DNA from: Isoetes taiwanensis
Taxonomy: Eukaryota > Streptophyta > Lycopodiopsida > Isoetales > Isoetaceae
DNA: 64,000 bases
Reading direction: 5' to 3'
Assembly (NCBI GenBank): GCA_021234155.1
Contig: JAJEKV010000104.1
Location: forward strand, 1,929,900 to 1,993,899
In this document: positions 1 to 12,058 of the stretch, piece by piece
Layout: the number at the start of each line of letters is the position of its first letter
Position numbering within the stretch: the first letter of the stretch is position 1
Translations under genes and position numbers: made by a program
The notes under the pieces: model-generated
Database searches by the model: none
The model's input: only the letters and a program-made list of their open reading frames with translations
What the model was told of the DNA's origin: nothing

Positions 1-1
1 A

Positions 2-3000
2 GTATTTGATACCTTGATAATGCTCAATAAATTGTTTCACCAGGAAACGGGCAGCAAAGAACAGGGAATGCCACAAGACATCATCAGTGCGAGCATACTC
101 CCAGGTGAGGCAGTGCCAGAACAGCATGGCACTCTCAGAGTTTCACATAAGCAAGGCAATATATCAGAGAATGAGAAAAGCTTCCAAGAGAGAACCAAAG
201 ATTTCCCAGGGATTGTGACCTGGAAAATCGAGCAGGGATATACAGTTAGAGATACACTCCCTAGCCCTTTGCCATGCGCTGCAAGTCCAGTACCAGATCT
301 AATGGAAAATTGCATTCAGTCACCAACTCCATTTCGAGATTGTGATGCATCACTTGAAGGACAAGTTGCCTTTGCCAAGCAATCAGATTTGCTATGTGAT
401 GCTAAATACCATCTTCTTCTTTCCGTCTTATCAATGTTGTCAACTAAAAGCACTTTGATAAAGACTGAGTGGAAGAAAATGCTGGATAAATTCTCAGAGG
501 AAAGTAAGCTCGTGTTGGTTAGTTGTTTTGTTGAAGAATTGATGGGAAGCGAGAATTTACGTTTTTGTGGGAAATTTCGGAGTTGCATTTATCATGTGAT
601 CTTTCTGTTAGATGGTACTACTGATGGAGATTCCTTTCTGGACCAGAGGGAGATAAAGAACACTGATCAGAATATGAAATCCTGCACCTTATCTCAAAAT
701 TTTTCTGATTTGATATTACTAGAATTAAGAAAACAACTTGATTTTGTGCTGTGTGTATGGAAATTAGAGAAAAGAAGTGGGGATGCTCAAAGCGGCATTG
801 GAGTTCCATTTTGTAGGAGAAGGATAAAAAGGAACTGCCATAATGATAAAGAAGTGGTTTTGGGCAAGGTGGACATCCTGTTGCAGCTATTAGTCTCTTT
901 CGTGCGTTTACACCCTGATCAGAGAGCCATTATTCTTCTGTTTAAATACTTGCAGGAACAAATTGGACATGTATTGGATATGCTATGTGTAACTGCCTGC
1001 ACTATGGATCAATTGCACATCATGCAAAATGTGCTCTATTTGTTACAAATTGCAGTAGAATGTCTTAAAAGATTCCCAGAAATACAAGGTTCACAGGAAC
1101 TGGAAAACATACTATGGCAATTGATAATAGAAAACAATCTGCATTGGAATTGCATCAGGCGATATTGTGAATGGGTTGCAATTGAATCCTGCCGGTGTAT
1201 CCAATTCCCAGAATTTTTTCATTCCAAATTTAAGCGCAGCTGCTCAATATGGTCAAGAACTGCAGAGAATGAGGATATCCCTTTGATGAGGTTGCTTGAG
1301 TTTATGAGGGCAGTTGTTATATTGATGCAACGTCGAATCAATGTCAAAAGTATCTCAAGATCTAAAATTGCAAGCATGTCCTGCAGTGACAAGATGTCAT
1401 CCATATTTGAATTTTTAATGAATCCTACAAGTGGCCTACTCGTAAGGCTTACAAAAGGTATTTTGTATAAGCGGCTGAAGAGATGCCAAAGTCCTTTTGA
1501 GATGAGCAGTCTTGGCCTAGAGTATTCTGCAAAATCTCTGTGCACTGATAGACACCCTTCTAGCTGGTGTTCCGACTGTTGCATTAGTGTTGAGTATCAT
1601 ATGCCAAATGATGACATGGTTCAGTTCAAGCAAGGACATAAATGGCAATGTGCATTTTTGAAGGGACAATCAGACGTAGCTAGACGATGGCAAATTTGCG
1701 AGCTCTCTAGTTGTTTGGCTAGCTGTGAGTATGCGCATGCACATAAAAATACTAAAGGATGCCCATCATGGCCAGCAATTACAGCTATAGACCAAGCGTG
1801 CTTACATCTTTTAGCTGATATCTTCAATGTAAAATTTGGAACAGAGGAGACCAGTTTTTATTCCAAACAAATGTTCCATACAAGTAATCCATTCCTGGCA
1901 CTCAAGAGTGTGGAATCTTTCATTGATTTTCATGTCCTGTGTTTTCTCCATTTATTTAAGAAAAAGTTCTCACTCAGGGAACCGGAAGAGCCATTTTGTG
2001 TCTCATTTGCGGAGAAAGGATGTGCATTCAAAGGCCATCTAGTTTGCCTTATGCATCCTCGGGAAGATGGGTCGGAGATTTGCAGAATATGTTCGGAGAT
2101 TTCATTGGATCACAATATATCAAACCAGTGTGTTGCTCATGTACAAGTTTTGCTATCCTTGGCACAGAATCAAAATCAGCATATAAGCAGAAGATTTAAG
2201 GAACTCGGGACAATGGCGGTTCTTGTTCGCATGTTTGCATTTGAGTATGAAGCCTTTCAAACACCAACCCCAAAACCCACCTCACTTGACCAAGTGATAC
2301 AAAACATGGGTTGCTCAAACAGTGTTGTTCATACAGAAACAGTGTTACTGAACTCTTCCGAGGAACTAAGTGAAGTGGAATTGACAGACAAAGTGTCACA
2401 AGCTAACCAAGAGCATGCACCATATGTCACTGGTGGCACTACACAAAACTTTATGCAGGAAAATGGAGCATCATATGAAGGCCACGTGTTTAAGGTTCCT
2501 ACAATACAATGTTCTGAACTTAGCCCCCATGCCAATTCATCTTCTCAAACAAGTCAAGCTACCTTTGAGTCAAGCCTAGGTTCCAGTTCAATACAAACTC
2601 CTTCACTAGCTGAGCTGAAGAGGGAACTTTCAGAGATGACCTTGGGCTGTGGGCTGCATTCACCAGTTTGGCCTGTACATTTTGATACATCATCAAAACT
2701 TCTAAAACAGAGAGACATTTGTTTGCTGTTGCCAAAGAGTGGCATCAAGGAGGTACCTAAACTTCAGCTTGGTTTCCTTTCCTCAGCAGACATTGGGCCA
2801 TTTGATGCTGGATTTAAGATGCAAGCACTTGGTGAATCACATAGAAACCTTGCAGGACAAAATGAATTTAAGTTGAAATGGCAGAAAATCATGTCGAACG
2901 TGAATCTATCAAGGCCCCCATGCGTTGCAGCTGAAGGAGACAATCAATTATGCCAACAAGGCATGTGTGTTGACAGCAATCTCTCGGAGGGGGTTTATAA

Positions 3001-3910
3001 TAATGCAAACAAGATTGTTTTTCAAGCATCAGAAAGTCAACAAGATAGGAGAGTTTCTTTCCATGACGACAGTGGAGTTAACGACACCTCTGCCAAGAAG
3101 TACAGTGTTTTTGTTAGTGATCCCAAGACTGGAACACCAAGATATAGTGGTAGATTTTTTGACCTGAATGAAGAAGTTGAACGTGAACTTGCAGAAGAAG
3201 AGGAAGAAGAAGATGAAGAAGAGGAAGAGGAAGAGGAAGAGAAAGAGGATACTAGACAAGAAGAAATGAACGGTCATGTGCCACTGGACACAGATGAGTT
3301 AAAGTATAATCAAGAAAATGTTACAAACCAAAAAAACCTCCCCTGCTTAGGTTTCAAGAAGGGTGCTATAGTCCCGCGGCTTAATTTGCCAAAGTCTGCA
3401 AGGAAAGGTGAACAGGGAGGACATGAAATCACTGAGGAGATGAAATCCGCTGAAGAATCTACAAAGATCAATGAGAATAACTATGAGAATGAGAAAATTG
3501 GGGGATTCCACTCTGCTGATGTTTCTAACAATACAGGTTTTGCAATGCCTTGCGAATACGAACGTCTGAAGAATCGAGTTTATAGAAATGGAAGCCTTCA
3601 TTTGATTCTACTGGAGCTTTATATATCATTGATGCTTACTCCTCAGTATGTCATCCATCTCCCCCTCCCCCAAATAAAAGGGGTATTGCATAACAAATGG
3701 AATGAGCATGATTTATTGCATCTGAGTTACCCTACTCCATTAAAGTCTACGAAAAACTCAAGAATATGGTATAACCCTTTAAATGCAAAATTGCTAATAT
3801 TGACACTTCCTGTGATATATGTGAAAGCAACTCATATACATCAAGGTGGCCATAATAGGTCTTTCTATGTCCCAATATGTGAAGGGTGCAAAGAGTGGAC
3901 AAACCAGTAA
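2..3910 (+). CDS. Large N-terminal exon of a protein kinase gene (5' partial)
   Basis: The frame is open from the window edge for about 1,300 codons, so the gene probably starts upstream; the first ATG in frame is at position 20. The protein looks helical and ARM-like over most of its length. It has a Cys/His-rich patch around 1996-2130 and a long acidic Glu/Asp tract around 3185-3250. The tract follows a segment containing the words RFFDLNEEVE. The true exon end is unknown. A good donor (GTATGT) lies at 3646, and sequence after about 3650 looks intronic, so the last 80 codons or so are doubtful. The next recognisable exon (4788) needs a phase-1 donor, which the 3646 site does not give, so a small exon or another donor is missing. 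Assignment to the same gene as the kinase exons downstream is inferred from strand, spacing and the open end. I do not recognise the N-terminal region. Confidence 0.6.
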   Translation, partial: VFDTLIMLNKLFHQETGSKEQGMPQDIISASILPGEAVPEQHGTLRVSHKQGNISENEKSFQERTKDFPGIVTWKIEQGYTVRDTLPSPLPCAASPVPDLMENCIQSPTPFRDCDASLEGQVAFAKQSDLLCDAKYHLLLSVLSMLSTKSTLIKTEWKKMLDKFSEESKLVLVSCFVEELMGSENLRFCGKFRSCIYHVIFLLDGTTDGDSFLDQREIKNTDQNMKSCTLSQNFSDLILLELRKQLDFVLCVWKLEKRSGDAQSGIGVPFCRRRIKRNCHNDKEVVLGKVDILLQLLVSFVRLHPDQRAIILLFKYLQEQIGHVLDMLCVTACTMDQLHIMQNVLYLLQIAVECLKRFPEIQGSQELENILWQLIIENNLHWNCIRRYCEWVAIESCRCIQFPEFFHSKFKRSCSIWSRTAENEDIPLMRLLEFMRAVVILMQRRINVKSISRSKIASMSCSDKMSSIFEFLMNPTSGLLVRLTKGILYKRLKRCQSPFEMSSLGLEYSAKSLCTDRHPSSWCSDCCISVEYHMPNDDMVQFKQGHKWQCAFLKGQSDVARRWQICELSSCLASCEYAHAHKNTKGCPSWPAITAIDQACLHLLADIFNVKFGTEETSFYSKQMFHTSNPFLALKSVESFIDFHVLCFLHLFKKKFSLREPEEPFCVSFAEKGCAFKGHLVCLMHPREDGSEICRICSEISLDHNISNQCVAHVQVLLSLAQNQNQHISRRFKELGTMAVLVRMFAFEYEAFQTPTPKPTSLDQVIQNMGCSNSVVHTETVLLNSSEELSEVELTDKVSQANQEHAPYVTGGTTQNFMQENGASYEGHVFKVPTIQCSELSPHANSSSQTSQATFESSLGSSSIQTPSLAELKRELSEMTLGCGLHSPVWPVHFDTSSKLLKQRDICLLLPKSGIKEVPKLQLGFLSSADIGPFDAGFKMQALGESHRNLAGQNEFKLKWQKIMSNVNLSRPPCVAAEGDNQLCQQGMCVDSNLSEGVYNNANKIVFQASESQQDRRVSFHDDSGVNDTSAKKYSVFVSDPKTGTPRYSGRFFDLNEEVERELAEEEEEEDEEEEEEEEEKEDTRQEEMNGHVPLDTDELKYNQENVTNQKNLPCLGFKKGAIVPRLNLPKSARKGEQGGHEITEEMKSAEESTKINENNYENEKIGGFHSADVSNNTGFAMPCEYERLKNRVYRNGSLHLILLELYISLMLTPQYVIHLPLPQIKGVLHNKWNEHDLLHLSYPTPLKSTKNSRIWYNPLNAKLLILTLPVIYVKATHIHQGGHNRSFYVPICEGCKEWTNQ

Positions 3911-4693
3911 CGGTACTAATCTGTGTAAGGCAGGCACGTTTTGGGCATTTGCTGAACCTGACAGTCTGCCTATTTGCTGCACCATTGGCTGATTACCTTT
4001 TGAAGGATCAGGATGTAATTCTCAATGTGAGAATAGTTCATCTGAAGTTTTTATGAGATCTTAGAAGCTGTAGATTATCTAATCTCTTAAAGAGCGCAAG
4101 CTGGTGGCTCTGGTATGCATGTTGCTTGGAGATTAGAGCTTGTCTCAGGCATAGTGTTCCCCTTGATCTAGCTTTCCACAGAGCCTTTTGTAAGAGTCTG
4201 ATCTCTTTTTGGCAGATATTTATTTTTTTCTCATTGCACTGCTGATGAATGAGGAATTTGAAAACTTGATGAAAACTGTAGACAAATAAAGTGGTGCGGA
4301 TTAAGTCCTCTCTGATTTCAAAGTGCCATGGGCATGTTATGTCCATCCTAAATTCTCAGTTACTGTCCCCCTTCAAACATCAAATATTTGGAGATGGGAG
4401 TGCAAATGCTTCAAATACTAGCAAATTTAGGACTTAACAGATGAGAGAATCAATATTGAGTGTCTCAGATATATAAACCTCATTTTATTATACTGAATGA
4501 GGCATTCCTTACTGGTTTTCTTATAAGTAGTAGTAATTACGAAAAGGATCCAAGTAAACTTAGCATGCTGACATAATTTGATTATAATGAGCAGGGGTAC
4601 TCTGGAAGAATGCTATAGTGATCGCTTTCAATCAGGGAGTCAGAAGTTAAATGCTCCGTTCTTCCTGTCCTATCGTATCCACTTTGTGCTAAC

Positions 4694-4715
4694 ATATATA
4701 TATATATATATATAT
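4694..4715. repeat. (TA)n microsatellite in an intron
   Basis: About eleven TA units lie in the intron before exon 4788 of the kinase gene. Confidence 0.9.
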
Positions 4716-4787
4716 GTACTGATGATTATAAAGAAGCAGATTGATATAAAAGCTTCTTGTCTTTGATATACTTACATATATTATCAG

Positions 4788-6595
4788 ACTTAAACCATGC
4801 TGCAAATTGGCATTTGATTCCTTCTCTGAGCAAGAGAATGAAGGACTTCCATCCTTCTGCTTTTCGGATTCTAAAACTCTCTTGGAGAGCACTCTTCAAA
4901 CCATCTATTTACAAAAACCGAGTTAGGATTGCTCATGGTGCGTTTGCTCAGGTTTGTTTCTACCTTAACAATTAAATACATGACAGCCTGCTGCTTATTC
5001 TTGTTTTGATGTAAGCCAGCCAATACAAAATACACAAATGTGTTGTTTCCCTTTGTTAGATTTTCATTAAATTCGTTGTGTCCAATTTTTAGTTTGACAT
5101 TTGTTTCAGATATATACAGCCAATGTTTGTCAAGAAAACAGTGAAGAAGGGCAAAGTCTTGTGGTTCTTAAGATTGTCGAAATTCCGAAAGGGCCTCATG
5201 ACCCTTGCAAGTTTTTTGATATTTTTACTGAAGTCCAAATCTTGGAAAAATTCTCAGGAGAACCAAGGGTTTGCCAATTATTAGATTATGGAGTAGATTC
5301 TGAGAATTTTATTCTTGTACTCAAACATTACAAATGTAGTCTGCGCACATGGCGGCAGAAACACCTGAATACTAGTCGTAATTTGAGTGCAGAGAATGGG
5401 CAAGTCATAAAACCAATGCAGACGTTTATAGAAAGATTGCCCCTTTACCTTGAAATTTATGCTGCAGTTCTTGATGCGGTGATTCTCTATATATGATCTC
5501 TTGCTCTATAGGTTCTATAACCTATGTTATCAGTAAGTTTTAACAGGCGCCAATCTAATTTGGCAGGTAAAGATTTTGGAAATGCACAACGTTGTCCACT
5601 ATGATCTCAAGTGTGATAACATCTTGCTTGAGCCAATTAGCCCAACCCTTCCCGAGGAAGAATTTTGGGATCCAGTCTGGCCACCATTGGAGGCTTCATG
5701 CACTCTACCATTCAAAGTTTCTATTGCAGATTTTGGTCAAAGTAAGGTTAGTTTTATTGTATAAGAGCTGTTATGTACTCTGCACGTGACATGTAATACA
5801 GATTATTCGTTTAATATGTTGTAAGATTCATTGAGTTTGTTTTCATACACATATTCAAAGTTTGGTTCCTTTATTATACAATTCACCAATTTCGTTGTTG
5901 TTCAGGCGTCTATATTACAAGGTGGAGAATGTACTTTTCGAAGCAGAGGCACTGAGTATGTCAAAAGCCCTGAAATGCTGAAATTGCTCAGTTCCAAGAC
6001 AAGCTCATGTTCTATATCTAAGACAGATATTTTTGATGAGTCTGTTGGAAAAGCAGTCGATGTTTGGGGATTAGGATGTCTCCTTTATGAGCTCTTGACT
6101 GGCGAATATCTCTTATATGATGATGATTGGATGCGCTTTTTTATCCGTGTGACTTTGCCAACAGAGGTATACCTTTACAAACGTCATTATGCATATTGCT
6201 GTCTTTTCAGGTCTTACTGGAACTTTCCACATTTTCAGGAGCTTATAACAGAGGAAAAGGCTGCAAAGTTAGGTAATTTCAAGCCAGTTATGGATCTAAT
6301 TCGATTTGTGCTTGTGAGGGACCCCCAGCAACGGCCTAAGCTGGATGATGTGCTATCACGCCTTAGGCAGTTACAGAAAAGTTTAAACAGGCAAGATCAG
6401 AAGCTTCCACATCTTTTCCCAAGAATCATTGAGGAGGAGTCTTTGCCTGAAATTTATCAGAACTTAGAGAGAGTTTCTGGTAGTGGATCTGCATGCTTGA
6501 AAGCCCAGATCAACCAACCGTCCACCAGAGACAAGTCAAACGTTTCTGGATCTTGGTTTTGCTGCAGCTTGTGGTGCTGCCAAACAAATGAATAA
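4788..6595 (+). CDS. Protein kinase catalytic domain, spliced exons
   Basis: Exons inferred from GT-AG sites and a continuous frame are 4788-4951, 5110-5478, 5567-5746, 5906-6166 and 6239-6595. In order they show a glycine-loop remnant (AHGAFAQIYTA), a beta-3 lysine (VVLKIVE), the catalytic loop HYDLKCDNILL, the metal site ADFGQS, GTEYVKSPEML in place of the usual APE, the alpha-F segment DVWGLGCLLYELLTG, and a conserved arginine in DPQQRPKL. Lys, catalytic Asp, Asn and DFG are all present, so the domain should be active. The residue before the catalytic Asp is Tyr, not Arg, making it a non-RD kinase. The 72-bp segment 6167-6238 has consensus splice ends and keeps frame if removed; removal restores the usual spacing, but read-through is possible. 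The C-terminus is Cys/Trp-rich (WFCCSLWCCQ). Stop is at 6593-6595. The exact subfamily is not identified. Confidence 0.8.
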
Positions 6596-7732
6596 GCAGC
6601 ACAATTTGCTTGCATTGCTCCAATACCTTTTTAGCAAGGAATAGCCTCAGCACACATAAGTCTTTAGAGGGACCATCAGCGGTTACCTGGTATTTATAAA
6701 ATTGTCAAAACCATGACAAGAATGTGGCTCAAGGTAGCTAATCTACACGTGGATTAATATTCTACTTATTGTGCTACTGTTAGACTCATGTGCATGGCTT
6801 TGCTTTACTGCAGCTTTTGAGTTGAGAACCATGCTGGAAACAATGTCAGAGATGTGCAGAGTATGCACAAAATACATGCCAGGATACCCATATACACATC
6901 GACATATGAATGAATTAGGTACGATTTTAGGTCGGATATTCATATGCAGCACTTCTTTCTATTCTTCTTTGTTCTTCTCACCTTTTGAATGTCAAACAGG
7001 TGGTCTCAAGTTTCAGCTCCGGCAAACTATGGCATCTGGAGAGCTGGCTGAAAACATCTAATTCTGAAATAGCAACAACACATAGTAGTTTATTTACAAT
7101 TGGCATATCTTATGCCCTGTACATGTGTATTAGCCATATACTGCTCCATTGAATGGATGTATAATTTTGAAGATCGGCTTTTTTCTACACCAGCCTTTTG
7201 TGGATATCAAACAGGAGAAAGAAGGCCTTATTTCAAGCCACAGTTCTGGGAATATATGTCATGTAATTATTTTGGAGAAAAGACCGACGTTTGCCAGTAC
7301 ATTATTTAGGTAATTGTTTGTTGAGAACAAACTGAAAATGTCCAATAATATTTCACAATCCATTGGACAGCAAAATTTGTATTAAATATACATGTAACGT
7401 CCTCATTAAATTGGCATCTTATATCTTGTGCAGTTTATCATCTACGGGTGGTTGGCATTGCAGCAATCCATCTGACAATGCTTAGCTTGGTACTTTCTTT
7501 CCTCCTTTTCTGCCTATCTAGGCTAGTCATTAACGAGGGAATTATGATCTTAACTACTTCTCAGCTTTTCAGAACATCAATTAGAACTCGAGATGATTTC
7601 TTCATAAAGGATAGCTATGCTCTGAAATTTAGCTTCTGAAAAAGGCAAGTAAACAGAGCAACTTCCCAACATGTATTTGGGCTATAAAATATATTCAAAG
7701 ACTATTATTTGTATCATAAAAACATAATGAAA
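6596..7732. other. 3' flank of the kinase gene, no gene seen
   Basis: This AT-rich sequence follows the kinase stop codon and probably includes the 3' UTR. The short open frames have no recognisable domain or splice pattern. A (GAAA)n tract at about 7730-7750 marks the border with the LINE remnant. Confidence 0.6.
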
Positions 7733-7734
7733 GA

Positions 7735-9340
7735 AAGAAAGAAAGAAAGATTATATTAACGTCTACGAGAGACCGCTTGGGTCTATGAGACCAAATATAC
7801 ATCAATCATGTCCAGCTAGGGGCGCATTTGCAGCCACCTAGAGATATTGCATAAAAAAGGAAAAAGAAAACTAAAACAATGAGATTAAGAAACTTTTGTC
7901 TTCTTGGCCACGGGCTCAAAGTATAAAGTAATGTCAGACTTGTTTTCTCTTTTGAAGGACTGCTTATGTTTATCCTTTACCGTCCGCTTTCTTCTTCTCG
8001 ACACTTTCATGGTTACTCCTTTTGAGATTGGATGAGATGGTCCGGGAAGAGAACCTGCCTTCCGTTTATTATCATTATCACCTCCAAGGAGAAAGAGAGT
8101 GATCAGTCTTTGCGTAGGATCATTTTCATGTCCCACTCTTCCCCCAGCTTGCTCCTTTAATAGATTTCTTCTATGCACAGTCATTTGGTGCAGAAAAAGA
8201 GCTATACATTTCTGATCCTCAGAGGCGATCAGTTTGGAGAGGGAGGTAGGTTCCCGAAATAGGCAATGGAATCTGCCCCGTATTTCATAATAGACTGGGC
8301 ATGTGAAGATGAAATGTTCCTCCGACTCAATTACATTCAAGTGACATAGTCTGCAGATTCTTTTCGAGCGCTCCACCTTCGGTCTACTAGCACGACCAGC
8401 TTCGATCTCGAGCTGATGAGATGAGACCCTGAGCTGACCGATAGCATGTCTCACCTTATGTGCGAGGTGAATATTCAAATATCCTGGTCGCTCGATGAAA
8501 CCATCTTCATTGATCTCAAGGAAGTGATCCTTGTAAAATTGCATCTTGGTAGGAAGATCACTTGGGGTTAACCATGTCCTTGATATGTATAAAATTTCCA
8601 GATCGTGCCGTATGAGCTGGTTCTTCTCTTTTTCAAGTCTCTTTTTTGCTCCAGGTTTTACCGTCGTATTAGCTGCAGCTACATTATGTTGAAAGGGGGG
8701 CAGGTTTCCCAAGCCAAATCCTAAAGAAGCAGCCCATTGCGATGCTTTTGCGTACCAACATTCCTGTACTCCCTTTTCAGCCAGATCTTTGGAGCTCTTG
8801 AGAGCAATCCATGGAAGCCTGCATTGGCCTTGCTGCGAGGACCCGAGTTGGTGCACTTTATGCAAAAAGGAGACTAACTGGAATGCTGCATCCAGTTGAA
8901 GCGGAGTGGCTGAAAATTCTGCCAATATGATTGAATGTGGCACAGATGCTTTGCTCATAATCATTTTGGACAGAAAATGTCTTTCTATATGACCCCATTC
9001 TTTGGCTGTCATATCCATTCCCCACATCAAAGCTCCATATAGAGCAGCTGGTCTAACTAAGGTATTGAAAAGATGAATCTTTGCTGGAACATCCTGAAAA
9101 TCTGCTTTGAAACATTTCTTCTCTAGCATTGCAAGCGAGGCATATCCCTTTGTGAGCCTGTCATATGCTGCGTCTTTCATGCTAAAGACGGGACCCTTAA
9201 ATTGCACCCCTAAGTAAGTATAATGAGAGACCACTTCCACTTGTTGATTCATGAAAAAGAAGTTGCTGCGATGCATGCAAGCACGTGATGTGTGTAAGTA
9301 TGTGAATAACAGTGTGTAAGTATGTGAATCCATAGGCCCC
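7735..9340 (-). mobile_element. 5'-truncated LINE (non-LTR) retrotransposon
   Basis: The element is read on the minus strand. It keeps only the C-terminal part of the polyprotein and a short 3' region ending in a simple (CTTT)n tail at about 7735-7750. The endonuclease and catalytic reverse-transcriptase motifs are missing, as expected from incomplete reverse transcription of a LINE. I did not find a convincing target-site duplication. Confidence 0.75.
7885..9333 (-). pseudogene. C-terminal part of LINE polyprotein (RT thumb plus zf-RVT zinc finger)
   Basis: This is an open frame of 482 codons. From about residue 33 it shows the region downstream of the catalytic reverse-transcriptase core (HYTYLGVQFKG, then LFNTLVRPAALYGALMWGMD), typical of plant LINE proteins. 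A zinc-finger-like C-x2-C-x9-H-x4-C motif (CRLCHLN...HFIFTC) lies at about residues 326-345, matching the zf-RVT region. The tail is Lys/Arg-rich. The YxDD active site is absent because the element is 5' truncated, so no active enzyme can be made. The first 25-30 residues probably come from flanking DNA. The frame is uninterrupted, so the insertion is probably young. Confidence 0.8.
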
Positions 9341-10528
9341 GTGCTGGATGATAAATTCTATGGCAATTAAATAAAGTTACTCCTACATGGTTAAGAGGAG
9401 GAATAAACTCCTAGAAAGCCTCAAGTCTAACCTAATATCTTTTGCAGATGAGAATTCCTTTGAAAGAAATGTTTGCATGTTTTTGCTTATGGCAACAAGA
9501 ACTCGGAAATTTTCTTAAGGATATGGATTCTAACTATTCCATATATTCTACTTGCTGTACACTAGCGTAAGAACAAAAGGGCCTGGTGAACAATCACCCT
9601 GAAGTTCAACTGCAACAAAAATACTCAACAATGAGTTGGGATGTTTGTTCTTCGTCTGATGCTTATTGGTGTTACAAGATGTTACAAACCTGTTTTCTTT
9701 GTTGGAGGGCCACTACCTGCACTTGGAATTGTAAAAAAAGGAAAAACTTTTCCTTGCGTGCCTACAATATATCACTGTGATTTAAGAAGTATTTTAACAT
9801 AAACAGTAATAGCCCTAGCCGAAAATCAACTTGAACTCATGTACAACAGTTTCATAAGAAAATCCACCCTCTCAGCAATTACCTTGGCTTAATTGTTTTC
9901 CAGTTGTGCCCTACTAGCAGTTTAGCTGGTGGGAACATTTTAGAAAAAAGGTAGGCTAAGTCATGTGTTTGTAAGATCTGATTTGGAACTTGATCCTGTA
10001 AAGATCATTGGTGCTGTTAGCTAATGCTCGTTTCATGAACATAGACACTTGCCATTGATCCTGTTTTACCTTCCCAAATATATTATGATAGTTTGTAGTT
10101 GTGAATGTTTTTGGAAGTAGGAGAATCTCTATGGTCACTCATGGTATTTTATCATGAAACAGAGCTGCACATCATGGGAGAGCTATAGCAAATTCAGATG
10201 CAGGCACATATTTAAATCTAGATGCATGGAAGAGCTTTATCAAATTCAGGTTCAAGTGGTGGAGAAGCATGGTCAGATCAACAGTATGATGCTGAAAGGA
10301 TACCCAATGAAAACATCAAGTTCACATTCACAAGCAAGGCAAGACTAACAAGTACGTCTTCAATGTATCATAAAAAGAAGGGAGACGAAGACAGAAATAC
10401 GTTTAGCATATGCGTGGTTTACTTTTTAATTATGTCTAGAAATTGCAACAAAAATTGTTGCAAACCAGTCTTACCATTTGTACTTGATTATGTTGACAAG
10501 TCAGATGCGTTTGATAGTGAAAAGCAGG

Positions 10529-10610
10529 CTCTACCTTGGAACTAACCAACATAATGATATTATAAGCTACTCTACCTTGGAACTAACCAACATAATGATA
10601 TTATAAGCTA
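10529..10610. repeat. Perfect tandem duplication, 2 x 41 bp
   Basis: Units 10529-10569 and 10570-10610 are identical. They begin CTCTACCTTGG and end TATAAGCTA. Confidence 0.95.
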
Positions 10611-10937
10611 AGTAATAATCTAACCTATAGAGCTCTAAGTATGCTAGTTTAACTGGATCATGCTATAGAGTAATTTAAGCCTTTGAATGGGACTACCCTT
10701 TGGGAAAACATGAGGTGTATATTCAGCCATATTGACCATTTGGACATGAATCATCGCTAATAGCTCATAATAATTAGTACATTGATATTCAATTATGATA
10801 AGGTAACAGATGGCTTTGGTCTTGCATGAAAAATGCATATGCTGGTGCAGACTGCCCTGTTTCAAGGTAATTTTTGTTTCGATACAGTTCATATTGTTCT
10901 GATACCATATTGCTCATATTATCATATTGTTTTGCAG

Positions 10938-11071
10938 CTTGAGGAGGACCTTAACGTTCACCAGGAAGATGTTGCAGACATTGTCTATTGCGTAGTTTAT
11001 GACTGCATCAAACTAGAGGACATCAAAACTTTTGATGAAACAATTAGTAGCGTGGAGCATAAAATTGTAAA
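10938..11071 (+). other. Exon-like island, unknown product
   Basis: A pyrimidine-rich acceptor (TTTTGCAG) precedes 10938 and a GTAAAG donor follows about 11071. The frame between encodes an acidic segment containing HQEDVADIVYCVVYDC. I do not recognise a family. It could be an isolated exon of a gene with long introns or a remnant carried by a transposon. Confidence 0.3.
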
Positions 11072-11984
11072 GGTAAAGTGTGGATGCATTTACTGAAGTT
11101 TAATGACTGGACATCTATGTATCATTTTCTTATTTGGGTAAAGGGTTCATGAAATGATTTTTGTTTGCCCTTCTGCATAAGACACTGTGTTTTGCCATTT
11201 GATTTATAACATGTTTCAAAATCTAGGTGAATGGTTTTTTAATACGAATTTACTTTATTTCTATTCAGGCGGCCATTGGTGTAATATTGGCAATATAGTT
11301 AGAAAGCACTGGTACCCTGTCACACAGTTCTGCAGTACCTCTGGTGTTCTTCTTGTGCTTTGTGGCTAGATTTGCATGGTCACGGGATCCATTGGGATGG
11401 CACATTCTAGTGAGATATTTCCCTTACAAGTTAGATCTGCAGGCCAGAGCATCACTATTTGCATCAATTTTCTCTTCACTTTCGTGATTGCTCAGAGCAT
11501 TTTCATCGATGCTTTGCCATTTTAAATATGGAATCTGGCTGTCATGATCTTACTTGCAATATTTTGCATTTTTGAGACCAAAGCGATCCCCATTGAGGAG
11601 ATGATACTTGTTTGGAAAAAACATTGGTTCTGGAGACATTCTGCCACCACCAGGCCAGGAGAATGATGAATTGACTATAGACCCAGTCAAGCTTCATGAC
11701 GTTGAACACAAGAGTACAGCAACTCTTATAGGGGTTGTGTGTACATATGTCATGTGTATATTATTGATCAATTGCATAATTCTTTCCTATTACCATCATC
11801 AAAGGTTGTGTAATCCTTGTAGACGAGATTTTCATTCGTATTGGCAATTGAAAGCCTATATGAATGCACCAATTTGGCCCATCACCGTATTTTGCTACAT
11901 TAAAAGTCCAATGTGGGCATTTGATGGGCACTTAGTGGTCCATTGAAGGGCACATGTGGTCTATTGGGCTCAAATTAACGTCCC

Positions 11985-12058
11985 ACTTTAAAAGCTTCGT
12001 ACCTAACTTCAAATATATCAAACTTTAAAAGCTTCGTAGCTAACTTCAAATATATCAA
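11985..12058. repeat. Tandem duplication, 2 x 37 bp
   Basis: Units 11985-12021 and 12022-12058 differ at one base (CTACC versus TAGC context) and share the core AAAAGCTTCGTA. Confidence 0.9.

Noticed and set aside
3029-3277. Leu/Phe-rich frame on the minus strand
   Set aside because: It is the complement of the acidic GAA/GAG tract in the kinase gene exon.
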